DNA of 64,000 bases from CAWCDJ01 sp963836015 (lineage in GTDB: Bacteria; Acidobacteriota; Terriglobia; Bryobacterales; Bryobacteraceae): NCBI GenBank assembly GCA_963836015.1, contig CAWIIF010000015.1, positions 62,001 through 126,000 of the forward strand, given 5' to 3'. The notes under the pieces are model-generated. The model worked only from the letters and a program-made list of their open reading frames with translations, was not told the DNA's origin and ran no database searches. Position 1 is the stretch's first letter, and each line of letters starts with the position of its first letter. The position numbers were made by a program, and so were the translations under genes. Below are positions 8,361 through 15,777 of this stretch, in pieces.

Positions 8361-9536
8361 TCAACGGAGCGGTTCGGTTCCCTCGCTGAGGATCGACAGG
8401 TAGGCATCGTAGACGAAGAGCCTGTGGCGTTGGCGCCCGGTGATCTCGCGGAGAATTCCCAGCCGCTGCATGTGCTCCAGAGACTTCGCGACAGTCGGCG
8501 CCGAGATACCGATGCTGACGGCTGTGGCCGGTATGGAGACGATCGGGTTCCGCTGCATGTGTTCGAACACCCGCAGCACCGAGGCGGCCGGCCGGCCCAA
8601 GGCATCGATCTTGCGCCGGTGCTCCTCGAAGACGGAGAGGATCCGGCGGGCGGCGGCCGCGGCCTGATCGGCGGTGTCCCTGACGCCGGTCAGGAAGAAA
8701 GCCAGCCAGGCTTCCCAGTCGCCCCTCGCGCGCACTCGGTCCAGCAGATCGTAATATTCGGCCCGGTGCTGTTTGAAGTAGAGGCTCAGATAGAGGATAG
8801 GCTCCCGAAGCACGCCGGCTGCGCACAGCAGGAACGTGATGAGGAGCCGGCCGAGGCGGCCGTTGCCGTCGAGGAACGGGTGAATCGTCTCGAACTGGAC
8901 ATGGACCAGCCCGGCTTTGATGACCATCGGGAGATCCGCCCGCTCTTCGTGAAGGAACAGCTCGAGGGCGCCCATGCAATCGAGGACGAGTTCAGGCGGT
9001 GGCGGAACGAAGGCCGCGGTCCCCGGGCGGGTGCCGCCGATCCAGTTCTGGCTTTGCCGGAACTCACCCGCCTGTTTGCCGCTGCCCCGGCCCTTCGAAA
9101 GCAGGATTTCGTGGATCTCGCGGATCAGCCTAAGAGAGAGCGGAAAACCTCCGCGCAAGCGCTCGAGTCCATGGTTGAGTGCCGCCACGTAGTTCGAGAC
9201 TTCCTGAACGTCGTTGAGCGGTACTCCGGGCGCTTCGTCGTTTTCAAACAGAAGCAGGTCGGACAATGACGACTGAGTTCCCTCGATCTGAGAAGATAGG
9301 ACCGCCTCCTTGCGTACGTAGGCGTAGATGAACAGCGACAGGTTGGGAAGCACGGAAGCAAGGCCGTCGAGCCGTCCAAGGGATTGGTTTGCCTGTTCGA
9401 GCAGGAGTTGGAGGCCCTCGAGACGGACCGGTGGATCCGGCGGCAGCGGCGGCGGGACGAACGCCCGGACGGTCTCCTCCCCGTAGGCTTTGATAACGTA
9501 GCGTCCGAGACGTGTCTGATTCTCTGCTGCGGACAC
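8361..9536 (-). CDS. Fic family protein with C-terminal winged helix (probable AMP transferase)
   Basis: A 391-residue protein. The Fic core motif HPFLDGNGRLGR is at residues 219-230, with the catalytic His at 219. The N-terminal segment has SSQIEG at residues 81-86, matching the S/T-xxx-E-G inhibitory helix motif of class II Fic proteins, which is autoinhibitory. The C-terminal 80 residues look like a winged helix (NPIVSIPATAVSIGISAPTVAKSLEHMQRLGILREI), suggesting DNA binding. Fic proteins transfer AMP (sometimes other groups) to protein hydroxyls. The start is a GTG with AAAGGA four bases upstream. That site is itself part of an 11-bp inverted repeat. No antitoxin-like partner gene is adjacent. 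Confidence 0.9.
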   Translation of the reverse strand: MSAAENQTRLGRYVIKAYGEETVRAFVPPPLPPDPPVRLEGLQLLLEQANQSLGRLDGLASVLPNLSLFIYAYVRKEAVLSSQIEGTQSSLSDLLLFENDEAPGVPLNDVQEVSNYVAALNHGLERLRGGFPLSLRLIREIHEILLSKGRGSGKQAGEFRQSQNWIGGTRPGTAAFVPPPPELVLDCMGALELFLHEERADLPMVIKAGLVHVQFETIHPFLDGNGRLGRLLITFLLCAAGVLREPILYLSLYFKQHRAEYYDLLDRVRARGDWEAWLAFFLTGVRDTADQAAAAARRILSVFEEHRRKIDALGRPAASVLRVFEHMQRNPIVSIPATAVSIGISAPTVAKSLEHMQRLGILREITGRQRHRLFVYDAYLSILSEGTEPLR

Positions 9537-9540
9537 AAAG

Positions 9541-9592
9541 TCCTTTCGTTATGCCTTCCCTAACGAAAGGATATGTCATTTTCGTTTCGTTA
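9541..9592. promoter_or_regulatory. Probable operator of the Fic gene: repeated TTTCGTTA sites
   Basis: TCCTTTCGTTA (9541-9551) and TAACGAAAGGA (9561-9571) form a perfect 11-bp inverted repeat with a 9-base spacer. A third TTTCGTTA copy is at 9585-9592. The first arm lies four bases before the Fic GTG and overlaps its ribosome binding site on the minus strand. The winged-helix tail of the Fic protein is the obvious candidate binder, by inference. Confidence 0.6.
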
Positions 9593-9607
9593 GCTACCCC
9601 GTGGCTG

Positions 9608-9643
9608 TTGACCCAACCTATGTGGTATATTTATTCATAAGAT
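9608..9643 (+). promoter_or_regulatory. Possible argC promoter region with an ARG-box-like sequence
   Basis: TTGACC (9608-9613) could be a -35 hexamer, with a poor -10 (TTATTC or TATTCA) 17-18 bases later. The AT-rich stretch ending in ATTCATA (9633-9639) loosely resembles half of an arginine-repressor box. No arginine repressor gene is in the window. This is a weak call. Confidence 0.25.
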
Positions 9644-9659
9644 CGCATAAACATCCATC

Positions 9660-10661
9660 ATGAAAAAGGTCGGCATCGTCGGGTATCGAGGGTATAGCGG
9701 GGCGGAACTGGTCCGCCTTCTGGGACGGCATGGCGGGGTCACTCCCCTCCTGCTGGATCACCGGGAGCAGGCGGAGACTCCGGCCATCCGCAATTCTACG
9801 GGTCCGCGACGGTTGGAGTGCACTCCGCAAGTGGTTCGGGATGAAGGGCTTGCCGTCGTCTTTCTGGGTACGCCGCCAGAAGCGTCCATGGAACTGGCGG
9901 CAGAGATGCTCGACGCGGGGGCGCGGGTCATCGATCTTAGCGGCGCCTTCCGGCTGCGCACTCCCGAAAACTACAAGACCTGGTACAAGGAGGCGCATAC
10001 CCAGCCGGAACTGCTGGCAGAGGCGGCGTACGGGCTGCCGGAATTCTGCCGGGAGCGGATCCCCGCGGCGCGGCTGGTGGCCAATCCGGGGTGCTATCCG
10101 ACGGCGGCCAATCTCGCGCTTCGTCCGCTGCTCGAGGCGGGGGTTGTGGATCGGGCTGCCGGAGTCGTTTGCGACGCCAAGTCGGGGGTCAGCGGGGCGG
10201 GGCGTAAGCCCAATCTCAAGAACAGCTTCTGCGAGGTGACGGAGAACTTCTCGGCGTATTCGATCCTCAAGCACCGGCACGTGCCGGAGGTGCTGCTGAT
10301 CTCCGGGCTGGAGGAGCGGGAATTCAGCTTCACGGCCCAACTTCTGCCGCTCGATCGGGGCATTCTGGAGACGATTTACTTCCGCGCCCACGGGCCAAAA
10401 TCGGCCGAGGAACTGATCGGGATCTACGAAAGCCGCTATGCAGGTGAGCCGTTTGTCCGGCTCTATCACCCGGGGCACGTCCCTGACCTGCGGGGCGTGG
10501 CGCGGACCAATTTCTGCGACATCGGCGTCTCGCTCGACCCGGCCACAGGACGAGCGGTGGTGGTCAGCGCCATCGACAACCTGGTGAAAGGCGCGGCGGG
10601 GCAGGCGGTCCAGAACATGAACCTGATGCTCGGATTCCCCGAAACCGAGGGCCTGCTGTGA
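9660..10661 (+). CDS. argC: N-acetyl-gamma-glutamyl-phosphate reductase
   Basis: Third step of arginine synthesis: NADPH-dependent reduction of N-acetylglutamyl phosphate. The 333-residue protein starts with the Rossmann motif GIVGYRGYSGAEL and carries the catalytic cysteine in NPGCYPTAANLAL. KSGVSGAGRKP and the C-terminal GAAGQAVQNMNLM are typical of short-type ArgC. It overlaps argB by four bases, so translation is likely coupled. Confidence 0.95.
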   Translation: MKKVGIVGYRGYSGAELVRLLGRHGGVTPLLLDHREQAETPAIRNSTGPRRLECTPQVVRDEGLAVVFLGTPPEASMELAAEMLDAGARVIDLSGAFRLRTPENYKTWYKEAHTQPELLAEAAYGLPEFCRERIPAARLVANPGCYPTAANLALRPLLEAGVVDRAAGVVCDAKSGVSGAGRKPNLKNSFCEVTENFSAYSILKHRHVPEVLLISGLEEREFSFTAQLLPLDRGILETIYFRAHGPKSAEELIGIYESRYAGEPFVRLYHPGHVPDLRGVARTNFCDIGVSLDPATGRAVVVSAIDNLVKGAAGQAVQNMNLMLGFPETEGLL

Positions 10662-11446
10662 AGTTGCTGGTAAAGCTGGGGGGTACGCTGCTCGATTCGG
10701 CGGACTCGGCGGGCGCGCTGGCCGAACAGATCGTCGCGGCTCGCGGGCGGGGCGCCGAACTGGTGGTCGTCCACGGCGGCGGCAAGCAGATGACCCGCTT
10801 CCTGGCCGAGCGCGGCGTGGAAAGCCGGTTCGTCAACGGGCTGCGCGTGACCGGCCCGGAAGTGGTGGACGCGGTATTGAAGGTCTTTGCGGGAAGCGTG
10901 AATCACGAACTGGTGGCGAGCCTGAACCGGGCGGGCGCCCTGGCGGTGGGGATCACCGGCATCGACGCTCTGCTGGTGGAGGCCGAGCAGATGGATCCGG
11001 CGCTGGGCGCGGTGGGCCGTGTAGTAAAATCCAACGCCGGGTTGCTGCAGACCCTGGTGGCGGGCGGCTATCTGCCGGTGGTCGCGTGTGTGGCCGGCGA
11101 CCGGCAGGGTAGGGTTTATAACGTCAATGCCGACCAGATGGCGGTGGCGTGCGCCGTGGCTTTCGGCGCCCGGCAGCTGATCTTTCTGACCGATGTGGAA
11201 GGTGTGATGGACGGGGCAAAACAGGTGCGGCGGCAACTGACGGCGGACGAAAGCGAACAGTTGATCCGGGACGGATTTGCCACCGGCGGCATGCAGGCCA
11301 AGCTGAACGCCGCGCTGGCGGCGCTGGCGGGCGGCGTGGAACAGGTGCGGATCGCTCCGGGGGCGGCCGCGGGGGTGCTCGACCGGCTGCTGGCGGGCGA
11401 AGAGATCGGCACGCGGGTGGTGCGGAGCGGGGTGCAGGCGGCATGA
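10658..11446 (+). CDS. argB: Acetylglutamate kinase
   Basis: Phosphorylates N-acetylglutamate in the arginine pathway. The 262-residue product shows KLGGTLLD at the N terminus (phosphate-binding Lys and Gly), VVHGGGKQ, the substrate-binding NVNADQMA, and FLTDVEGV with a late Lys in GGMQAKL. The start is the GTG at 10658, inside the end of argC. It ends with an ATGA overlap on the downstream acetyltransferase gene, making a tightly coupled argC-argB-acetyltransferase operon. Confidence 0.95.
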   Translation: MKLLVKLGGTLLDSADSAGALAEQIVAARGRGAELVVVHGGGKQMTRFLAERGVESRFVNGLRVTGPEVVDAVLKVFAGSVNHELVASLNRAGALAVGITGIDALLVEAEQMDPALGAVGRVVKSNAGLLQTLVAGGYLPVVACVAGDRQGRVYNVNADQMAVACAVAFGARQLIFLTDVEGVMDGAKQVRRQLTADESEQLIRDGFATGGMQAKLNAALAALAGGVEQVRIAPGAAAGVLDRLLAGEEIGTRVVRSGVQAA

Positions 11447-12039
11447 TCAGCGGAGTGCGGGCGGATGCATTCGTGGAATCGCCGGTAACGGGATTGCGCC
11501 TCACCGTGCGCAAGGCGGTGATGCACGATATCGGGCCGATCCTCAACCTGATCAACGGTTATGCGGCCAAGGGCATCATGCTGCCGCGCACCGAGTTCGA
11601 GATGTCGGAGGCCATTCGCGATTTCACCGTGGTGCTGCGCGGCGAGGAGCTTCTCGGCTGCGGAGCGCTGCATTTCTACAGCCCGACGATCGGCGAGATC
11701 CGGTCGCTGGCGGTCGATGAGGGCGCCAAGACGCACGGAGTGGGGCGCAGGGTGGTGGACTCACTGGTACGCGAGGCGCAGGAGTACGAACTGGATGCGG
11801 TGTTCGCCTTCACCTACGTGACGGAGTTCTTCCAGAAGGTCGGCTTTCACGCGGTGGAGCGCGGCGTCCTGCCGCTAAAGGCATGGAAGGATTGCCTGCG
11901 CTGCCCGAAGTTCCATGCTTGCGACGAGGTCGCGGTGCTGCGGATCCTGCGGCCGGAGACGGCGGCGGACCGGTGGATCCAGACCACGGGGTCCGCGGAC
12001 GACCAGTTTATACAGATCCCTACGGCACGCCACGATTAG
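11443..12039 (+). CDS. Amino-acid N-acetyltransferase, short ArgA type (GNAT)
   Basis: A 198-residue GNAT protein. The acetyl-CoA loop is visible as THGVGRRVVDSLVREA, followed by FAFTYVTEFFQKVGF and then LPLKAWKDCLRCPKFHACDEVAV. The C-terminal LP-x-K-x-W-x-DC-xx-CP-x-F-xx-CDE signature is that of short, kinase-domain-free N-acetylglutamate synthases. Position at the end of argCB supports synthesis of N-acetylglutamate, the first arginine step. The ATG overlaps the argB stop as ATGA. The three closely spaced cysteines could be structural or bind metal. Confidence 0.85.
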   Translation: MISGVRADAFVESPVTGLRLTVRKAVMHDIGPILNLINGYAAKGIMLPRTEFEMSEAIRDFTVVLRGEELLGCGALHFYSPTIGEIRSLAVDEGAKTHGVGRRVVDSLVREAQEYELDAVFAFTYVTEFFQKVGFHAVERGVLPLKAWKDCLRCPKFHACDEVAVLRILRPETAADRWIQTTGSADDQFIQIPTARHD

Positions 12040-12193
12040 GGCGATACCCCCAAACTAGGGATTTCTACTACACCCCGCAAAAGACCAAGGACAAACTGTG
12101 CTTCTTTTCAACGGACTCAGTGTAGACTCAATTTAAGGACAAAAGAGCCTGAAATTGTGGGGCTCGATCCCGAATCTACCTTGTGAGGCAAGC

Positions 12194-13165
12194 ATGAGAG
12201 CGCAGACAGTTGACGTGAAATCCTCAACTGGACGGGTCCTTTGTTGCACCGTTTTCCGCCCCGGTGGGAAGAAGCTGCTGGCTAAAGGGCATGTCATCAG
12301 TGACGAGGACGTCCGGGTGTTGGAATCCGAAGGCATGGAGACCATTTGGGTCACCGAGCTGGAGGATGGCGAAGTCGGCGAGGACGATGCCGTCTGCGCC
12401 GTAGCGAGCGAGATGGGGTGCGGCAGCTTCGAAATCCGGCTGGCTGCGGGTGGGCGCGCCAACCTGCTGGCCACGGAGAACTGCTGTGTGCTGGTGGACG
12501 ATGAGCTGCTCAAGCAGATCAACTGCACTGCCAGCGTAGTCATCGCAACCTCACTCAATTTCAGTTATGCCGTGGCGGGGCAGCGGATTGCGACTGTAAA
12601 GAGCGCACCTTTCGCGGTGGCAAAAGACCAGCTCGAAGCGTTGATCGGGATTCTGAAAGAGCGGGGTCCGATCCTGCAGGCCCGTCCAATGCGGACGCCG
12701 AGTGTAGGAGTTCTATACACAGACCCGATCAGTGGCGAGCGAGCCCGGCAACTGTTCGAGAACATCATGCGCCAGCGGCTCGAGCGGTTCGGCGTGAACG
12801 CAAATTATGTGCTCGCTTGCACGGAAGATGAGAATTCCGTCGCCCGCTGCCTACAACATCTTTTGAGATCGAAGCCGTGCGTCATTCTGGTGGCTTCTAC
12901 GACGGCTCCGGCTGGTCCGGAAGATGTAATTGGCCAGGCGATGTTGCGGGTGGGCGGCCAGGTAGAACGTTTTCTTGCACCGGTAGAGCCGGGCAATCTG
13001 TTGTTGCTGTCCTACAAGGACGAAGTGCCGGTTATCTCGGCACCAGGTTGTTTCCGATCTGCCAAACCGAATGTGGTAGACCTGGTTTTGCCGCCACTGC
13101 TGGCCCGCTACCATGTCACAGGCTGGGAAGTTGCCTGCCTGGGGCACGGCGGCTTGTTGGCGTAA
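12194..13165 (+). CDS. Molybdopterin-binding (MoCF/MoeA-like) domain protein
   Basis: A 323-residue protein. The first 60 residues (GRVLCCTVFRPGGKKLLAKGHVISDEDVRVL) resemble an N-terminal region found in molybdenum-cofactor proteins. The second half (VGVLYTDPISGERARQLFENIMRQRL onward) has the fold pattern of a MoaB/MogA/MoeA molybdopterin-binding domain. The glycine-rich loop is less typical than in MoeA, so enzymatic activity is uncertain. The ATG at 12194 has TGAGGC upstream. A strong terminator follows. Confidence 0.65.
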   Translation: MRAQTVDVKSSTGRVLCCTVFRPGGKKLLAKGHVISDEDVRVLESEGMETIWVTELEDGEVGEDDAVCAVASEMGCGSFEIRLAAGGRANLLATENCCVLVDDELLKQINCTASVVIATSLNFSYAVAGQRIATVKSAPFAVAKDQLEALIGILKERGPILQARPMRTPSVGVLYTDPISGERARQLFENIMRQRLERFGVNANYVLACTEDENSVARCLQHLLRSKPCVILVASTTAPAGPEDVIGQAMLRVGGQVERFLAPVEPGNLLLLSYKDEVPVISAPGCFRSAKPNVVDLVLPPLLARYHVTGWEVACLGHGGLLA

Positions 13166-13218
13166 GCTCCTCCACTCCTGCAATCTGCAACCTCCGAGCA
13201 GATTACGGGTGCTCCTCA

Positions 13219-13253
13219 CCGGGCGTCTTTCGAGACGCCCGGCTTTTTTATTT
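13219..13253 (+). terminator. Rho-independent terminator
   Basis: A perfect 10-bp stem, CCGGGCGTCT / AGACGCCCGG, closes a TTCG tetraloop at 13229-13232 and is followed by C then TTTTTTATTT. It ends transcription of the molybdopterin-domain gene. Its U-tract overlaps the 3' end of the convergent HAD gene. Confidence 0.95.
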
Positions 13254-13859
13254 CCAGGCGATTCCCCGGCTTCTCAATTCCTCTTCAATCTGTGCGGCGG
13301 ACTGAAACTGAACGGCGTCGATTCCCGCGCGGCGCGCGGCGGCGACGTATTCGGCAATGTCGTCGGTGAAGAAGCACTCCTCGGGGCGGCAGCCCGCCCG
13401 TTCGATCGCGGCTTCATAGATGGCGGGCTGAGGCTTCATGGCTTTCACTTCGTAGGAGAGCACCAGTTCGTGGAAGTGCCGCAGCAGGGGCGTGTAGTTG
13501 GCGCGCAGCATCTCGAAGTGGATGGCGTTGGTATTGGACAGCAGCAGCAGGCGGTAGCGCGCGGCGATCCCGGCGAGCAGGCTTTCGGGAAGCAGCGCCT
13601 CGGTGAAGATGCAGCTCCAGATCGCGCAGAAGCGGTCGTAATCGACGTCCAGATCGAGAATGGCGCACAGGCGCTCGACGAACTCCCGCGGCTCGATCAG
13701 GCCGGTTTCGAAGCGTTCCACCAGCCCGGTGGAAGCCAGCCTCGCGGGGATCTCGGCGGCCGAATAGGGGCAGAGTCCCTCGAGGGCGCGATAGCCGCGC
13801 CGAAAATCGAAATGCACCAGGACCCGGCCGAGGTCGAAGATGACGGCTTTGTAAGGCAC
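13248..13859 (-). CDS. HAD-superfamily hydrolase (YihX-like phosphatase)
   Basis: A 203-residue HAD protein. Motif I is FDLGRVL with nucleophile Asp; the second Asp of DxD is Gly, as in YihX-type sugar phosphatases. Motif II is LLLLSNTN, motif III is the Lys of EVKAMKPQPAIYE, and motif IV is FFTDD. The helical cap lies between motifs I and II. The GTG at 13859 (MPYKAVIFDL) is chosen; a TTG at 13868 would add three residues but lies inside a TATCTT hexamer that could be the -10 element. The substrate is unknown. Confidence 0.85.
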   Translation of the reverse strand: MPYKAVIFDLGRVLVHFDFRRGYRALEGLCPYSAAEIPARLASTGLVERFETGLIEPREFVERLCAILDLDVDYDRFCAIWSCIFTEALLPESLLAGIAARYRLLLLSNTNAIHFEMLRANYTPLLRHFHELVLSYEVKAMKPQPAIYEAAIERAGCRPEECFFTDDIAEYVAAARRAGIDAVQFQSAAQIEEELRSRGIAWK

Positions 13860-13866
13860 CGATTTC

Positions 13867-13872
13867 AAGATA
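13867..13872 (-). promoter_or_regulatory. -10-like hexamer of the HAD gene
   Basis: TATCTT on the minus strand ends seven bases before the GTG at 13859. It is the same arrangement as before the DUF885 and DUF336 genes and again implies a leaderless message. Confidence 0.35.
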
Positions 13873-13887
13873 GCCGAAGTCGGGGGG

Positions 13888-15777
13888 CTACCGCGCCGGG
13901 CGCGCGTTCAAGGATGCCGCCGGGGGCACGACTTCGGGCGGCCGGGATTCCCGGTCGACCTTGCCGTTGAGGCCTTCGTCGAGCGTGATGTGGTTCCGTT
14001 CCAGCGTCTCGCCGAGCACCTGGTCGAGGGAGATGCGGGCGCGCTCGTAATTCGTCATGGCAGTCATTTCGGAGAGCTGGGCGGCGATGAGGCCGCGCTG
14101 GTCGACCATGATGTAGTTGAACGTCTGCGCCCCATAGGACTGGCGCTGTTCGCCCGCCAGGAGTTGTTCCTGCAGAATCCGGGTATTCCGGGCGGTTTCG
14201 TAGCGGGAGCGCGCCTGGCGCAGCGCGCTCAACTGGCTGGAAACGTCCACCATGATCTGGTTCAGGTCTTTCTGGTTACGCAGCTGCGATTGCCGGAACT
14301 GCAGCTGGTCGATACCGTAATCGCCTTGCGCCTGCCGGTTATGAAACAGCGCATAGAACTGGAGGCTGGCGATATTGTTGGGAAAGTTGCGGCGAAAGAC
14401 CTGGCTCACCGCTGTCCCATAGCCTCCTACGAAATACTGGCTGGGGGTGCCTCCGCTCTCCTGGGGCGTGCCCGCGGCGCCGCGGTTGTAGGTCTGCAGC
14501 GTGACCTGCAGGCTGGGCAGGAGCGGGTTGGTAGTGCCGGCCAGGTTCATTTCGTCGGTTTCGGCGCGGAACTTCGACACGGCTACGTCAGGCCGCTTGG
14601 CCAGGGCGGTGGCCACAAGCTCGCGCAGCGGAGGAAGGGACTCAGCCTCGGGAACCTCGATGCGGTCGAGCGGGATGATCTCGGCGGCCTCGAGGGCCGG
14701 ATCTTCGCGATGGCTCAGCGCGTCCTTGAGCAGAACGGCGCGCTGGCGCAAATTGGCCTGGGCGATGACGACGTCCTGGCGGCGGCTGGCGACTTCGGCC
14801 TCGGCGCGCGGAAGCTCCACGCCGGCGATGGCGCCGACGGAGATCTCGTATTTCGTATCGTCGCGGAACTTCTCGGTAATGGCCAGCGCGTGTTCGCGCA
14901 GCTTCAGCTCGTCGCTGGCCGAGACATAATCCCAATACAGGTTCAGAACGGTGCTCGCCATGTTGAGGAGCTGCGCGCGGAAGGCCTCGCGCGACGCGTT
15001 GATATTGACGGCGGCGATGCGAATGCCGCGGCTGTTCAACCTGGTGCCGAAACCCTGCAGGAAGTTCTGTCGGAACACGAAATCCATGCGGGGGGCGGAC
15101 ACCGGGTTCAGGATGTTGCTGGGCGAATTCTCAGCGAGATGCTGCTCGTAATTCCGGTACTGCAGGTAGCCGCCCGTGAGCAAGCCCTGCTGGAGCACGG
15201 TATTGTAGACCCGCACGTTGTCGATCAGGGCATTCGTCTGGCTCTGTAGAGTCGTGGCCTGAGGCGACGTGAGGTGCGAAAAGGTCAGAGTGCTCTGCAG
15301 GTTCGGGTCGAGGTTCGGCGTGATTGCTCCGACCTGCTGAATGGTGGTGTTGCCGCCGCCGCCGCCACCGCCACCGCCTCCGCTGCCGCCGACGCCGGCA
15401 CTGGCCGCGCTGCCGGCCACGCCGATCCCGCTATTGACGCTCGAAACCTGGGCGCTGGCGCTGGGGACGCCGCGGAGCGGCCCTCCGGCCTTGGCACGCT
15501 CGAGAGCCCACCCGGCGAGCTGCGGCCCGTAGCGGTCCACTTCGAGATCCAGGTTGTTTTCGATGGCCAGGGCGAGCGCGTCCTCGGCGGTCAGGTAAAG
15601 ATTGCCGGCGCGGATCAGCGAATACAAGCGGCTCGAGTTGGCGAGCCGGATAGGAGCGATCACCGGCGCGGTATAAGGCCGGATGGGAATCAGCACCTGC
15701 GGTTTCTGCACCTGAGGCAACTGGTCTTGCGCCAGGCAGCCGCAAGCGATGCACGCGGAGAGCAGCAGCTTCTTCAT
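13888..15777 (-). CDS. TolC-family outer-membrane protein
   Basis: A 629-residue protein with a signal peptide (MKKLLLSACIACGCLAQ) and the long helical repeats of outer-membrane efflux proteins, for example EIIPLDRIEVPEAESLPPLRELVATALAKRPDVAVSK and the C-terminal LSEMTAMTNYERARISLDQVLGETL. A glycine tract of about ten residues sits near residue 135, coded by repeated GCC/ACC triplets on the plus strand. It starts four bases inside the end of a paralogous gene, so the two are co-translated. No membrane-fusion or RND pump gene is adjacent, so the partner is unknown. Confidence 0.88.
   Translation of the reverse strand: MKKLLLSACIACGCLAQDQLPQVQKPQVLIPIRPYTAPVIAPIRLANSSRLYSLIRAGNLYLTAEDALALAIENNLDLEVDRYGPQLAGWALERAKAGGPLRGVPSASAQVSSVNSGIGVAGSAASAGVGGSGGGGGGGGGGNTTIQQVGAITPNLDPNLQSTLTFSHLTSPQATTLQSQTNALIDNVRVYNTVLQQGLLTGGYLQYRNYEQHLAENSPSNILNPVSAPRMDFVFRQNFLQGFGTRLNSRGIRIAAVNINASREAFRAQLLNMASTVLNLYWDYVSASDELKLREHALAITEKFRDDTKYEISVGAIAGVELPRAEAEVASRRQDVVIAQANLRQRAVLLKDALSHREDPALEAAEIIPLDRIEVPEAESLPPLRELVATALAKRPDVAVSKFRAETDEMNLAGTTNPLLPSLQVTLQTYNRGAAGTPQESGGTPSQYFVGGYGTAVSQVFRRNFPNNIASLQFYALFHNRQAQGDYGIDQLQFRQSQLRNQKDLNQIMVDVSSQLSALRQARSRYETARNTRILQEQLLAGEQRQSYGAQTFNYIMVDQRGLIAAQLSEMTAMTNYERARISLDQVLGETLERNHITLDEGLNGKVDRESRPPEVVPPAASLNARPAR

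Noticed and set aside
15340..15400. Triplet-rich tract as a CRISPR-like or VNTR locus
   Set aside because: It codes for the poly-Gly part of a TolC-like protein in frame and has no spacer structure.
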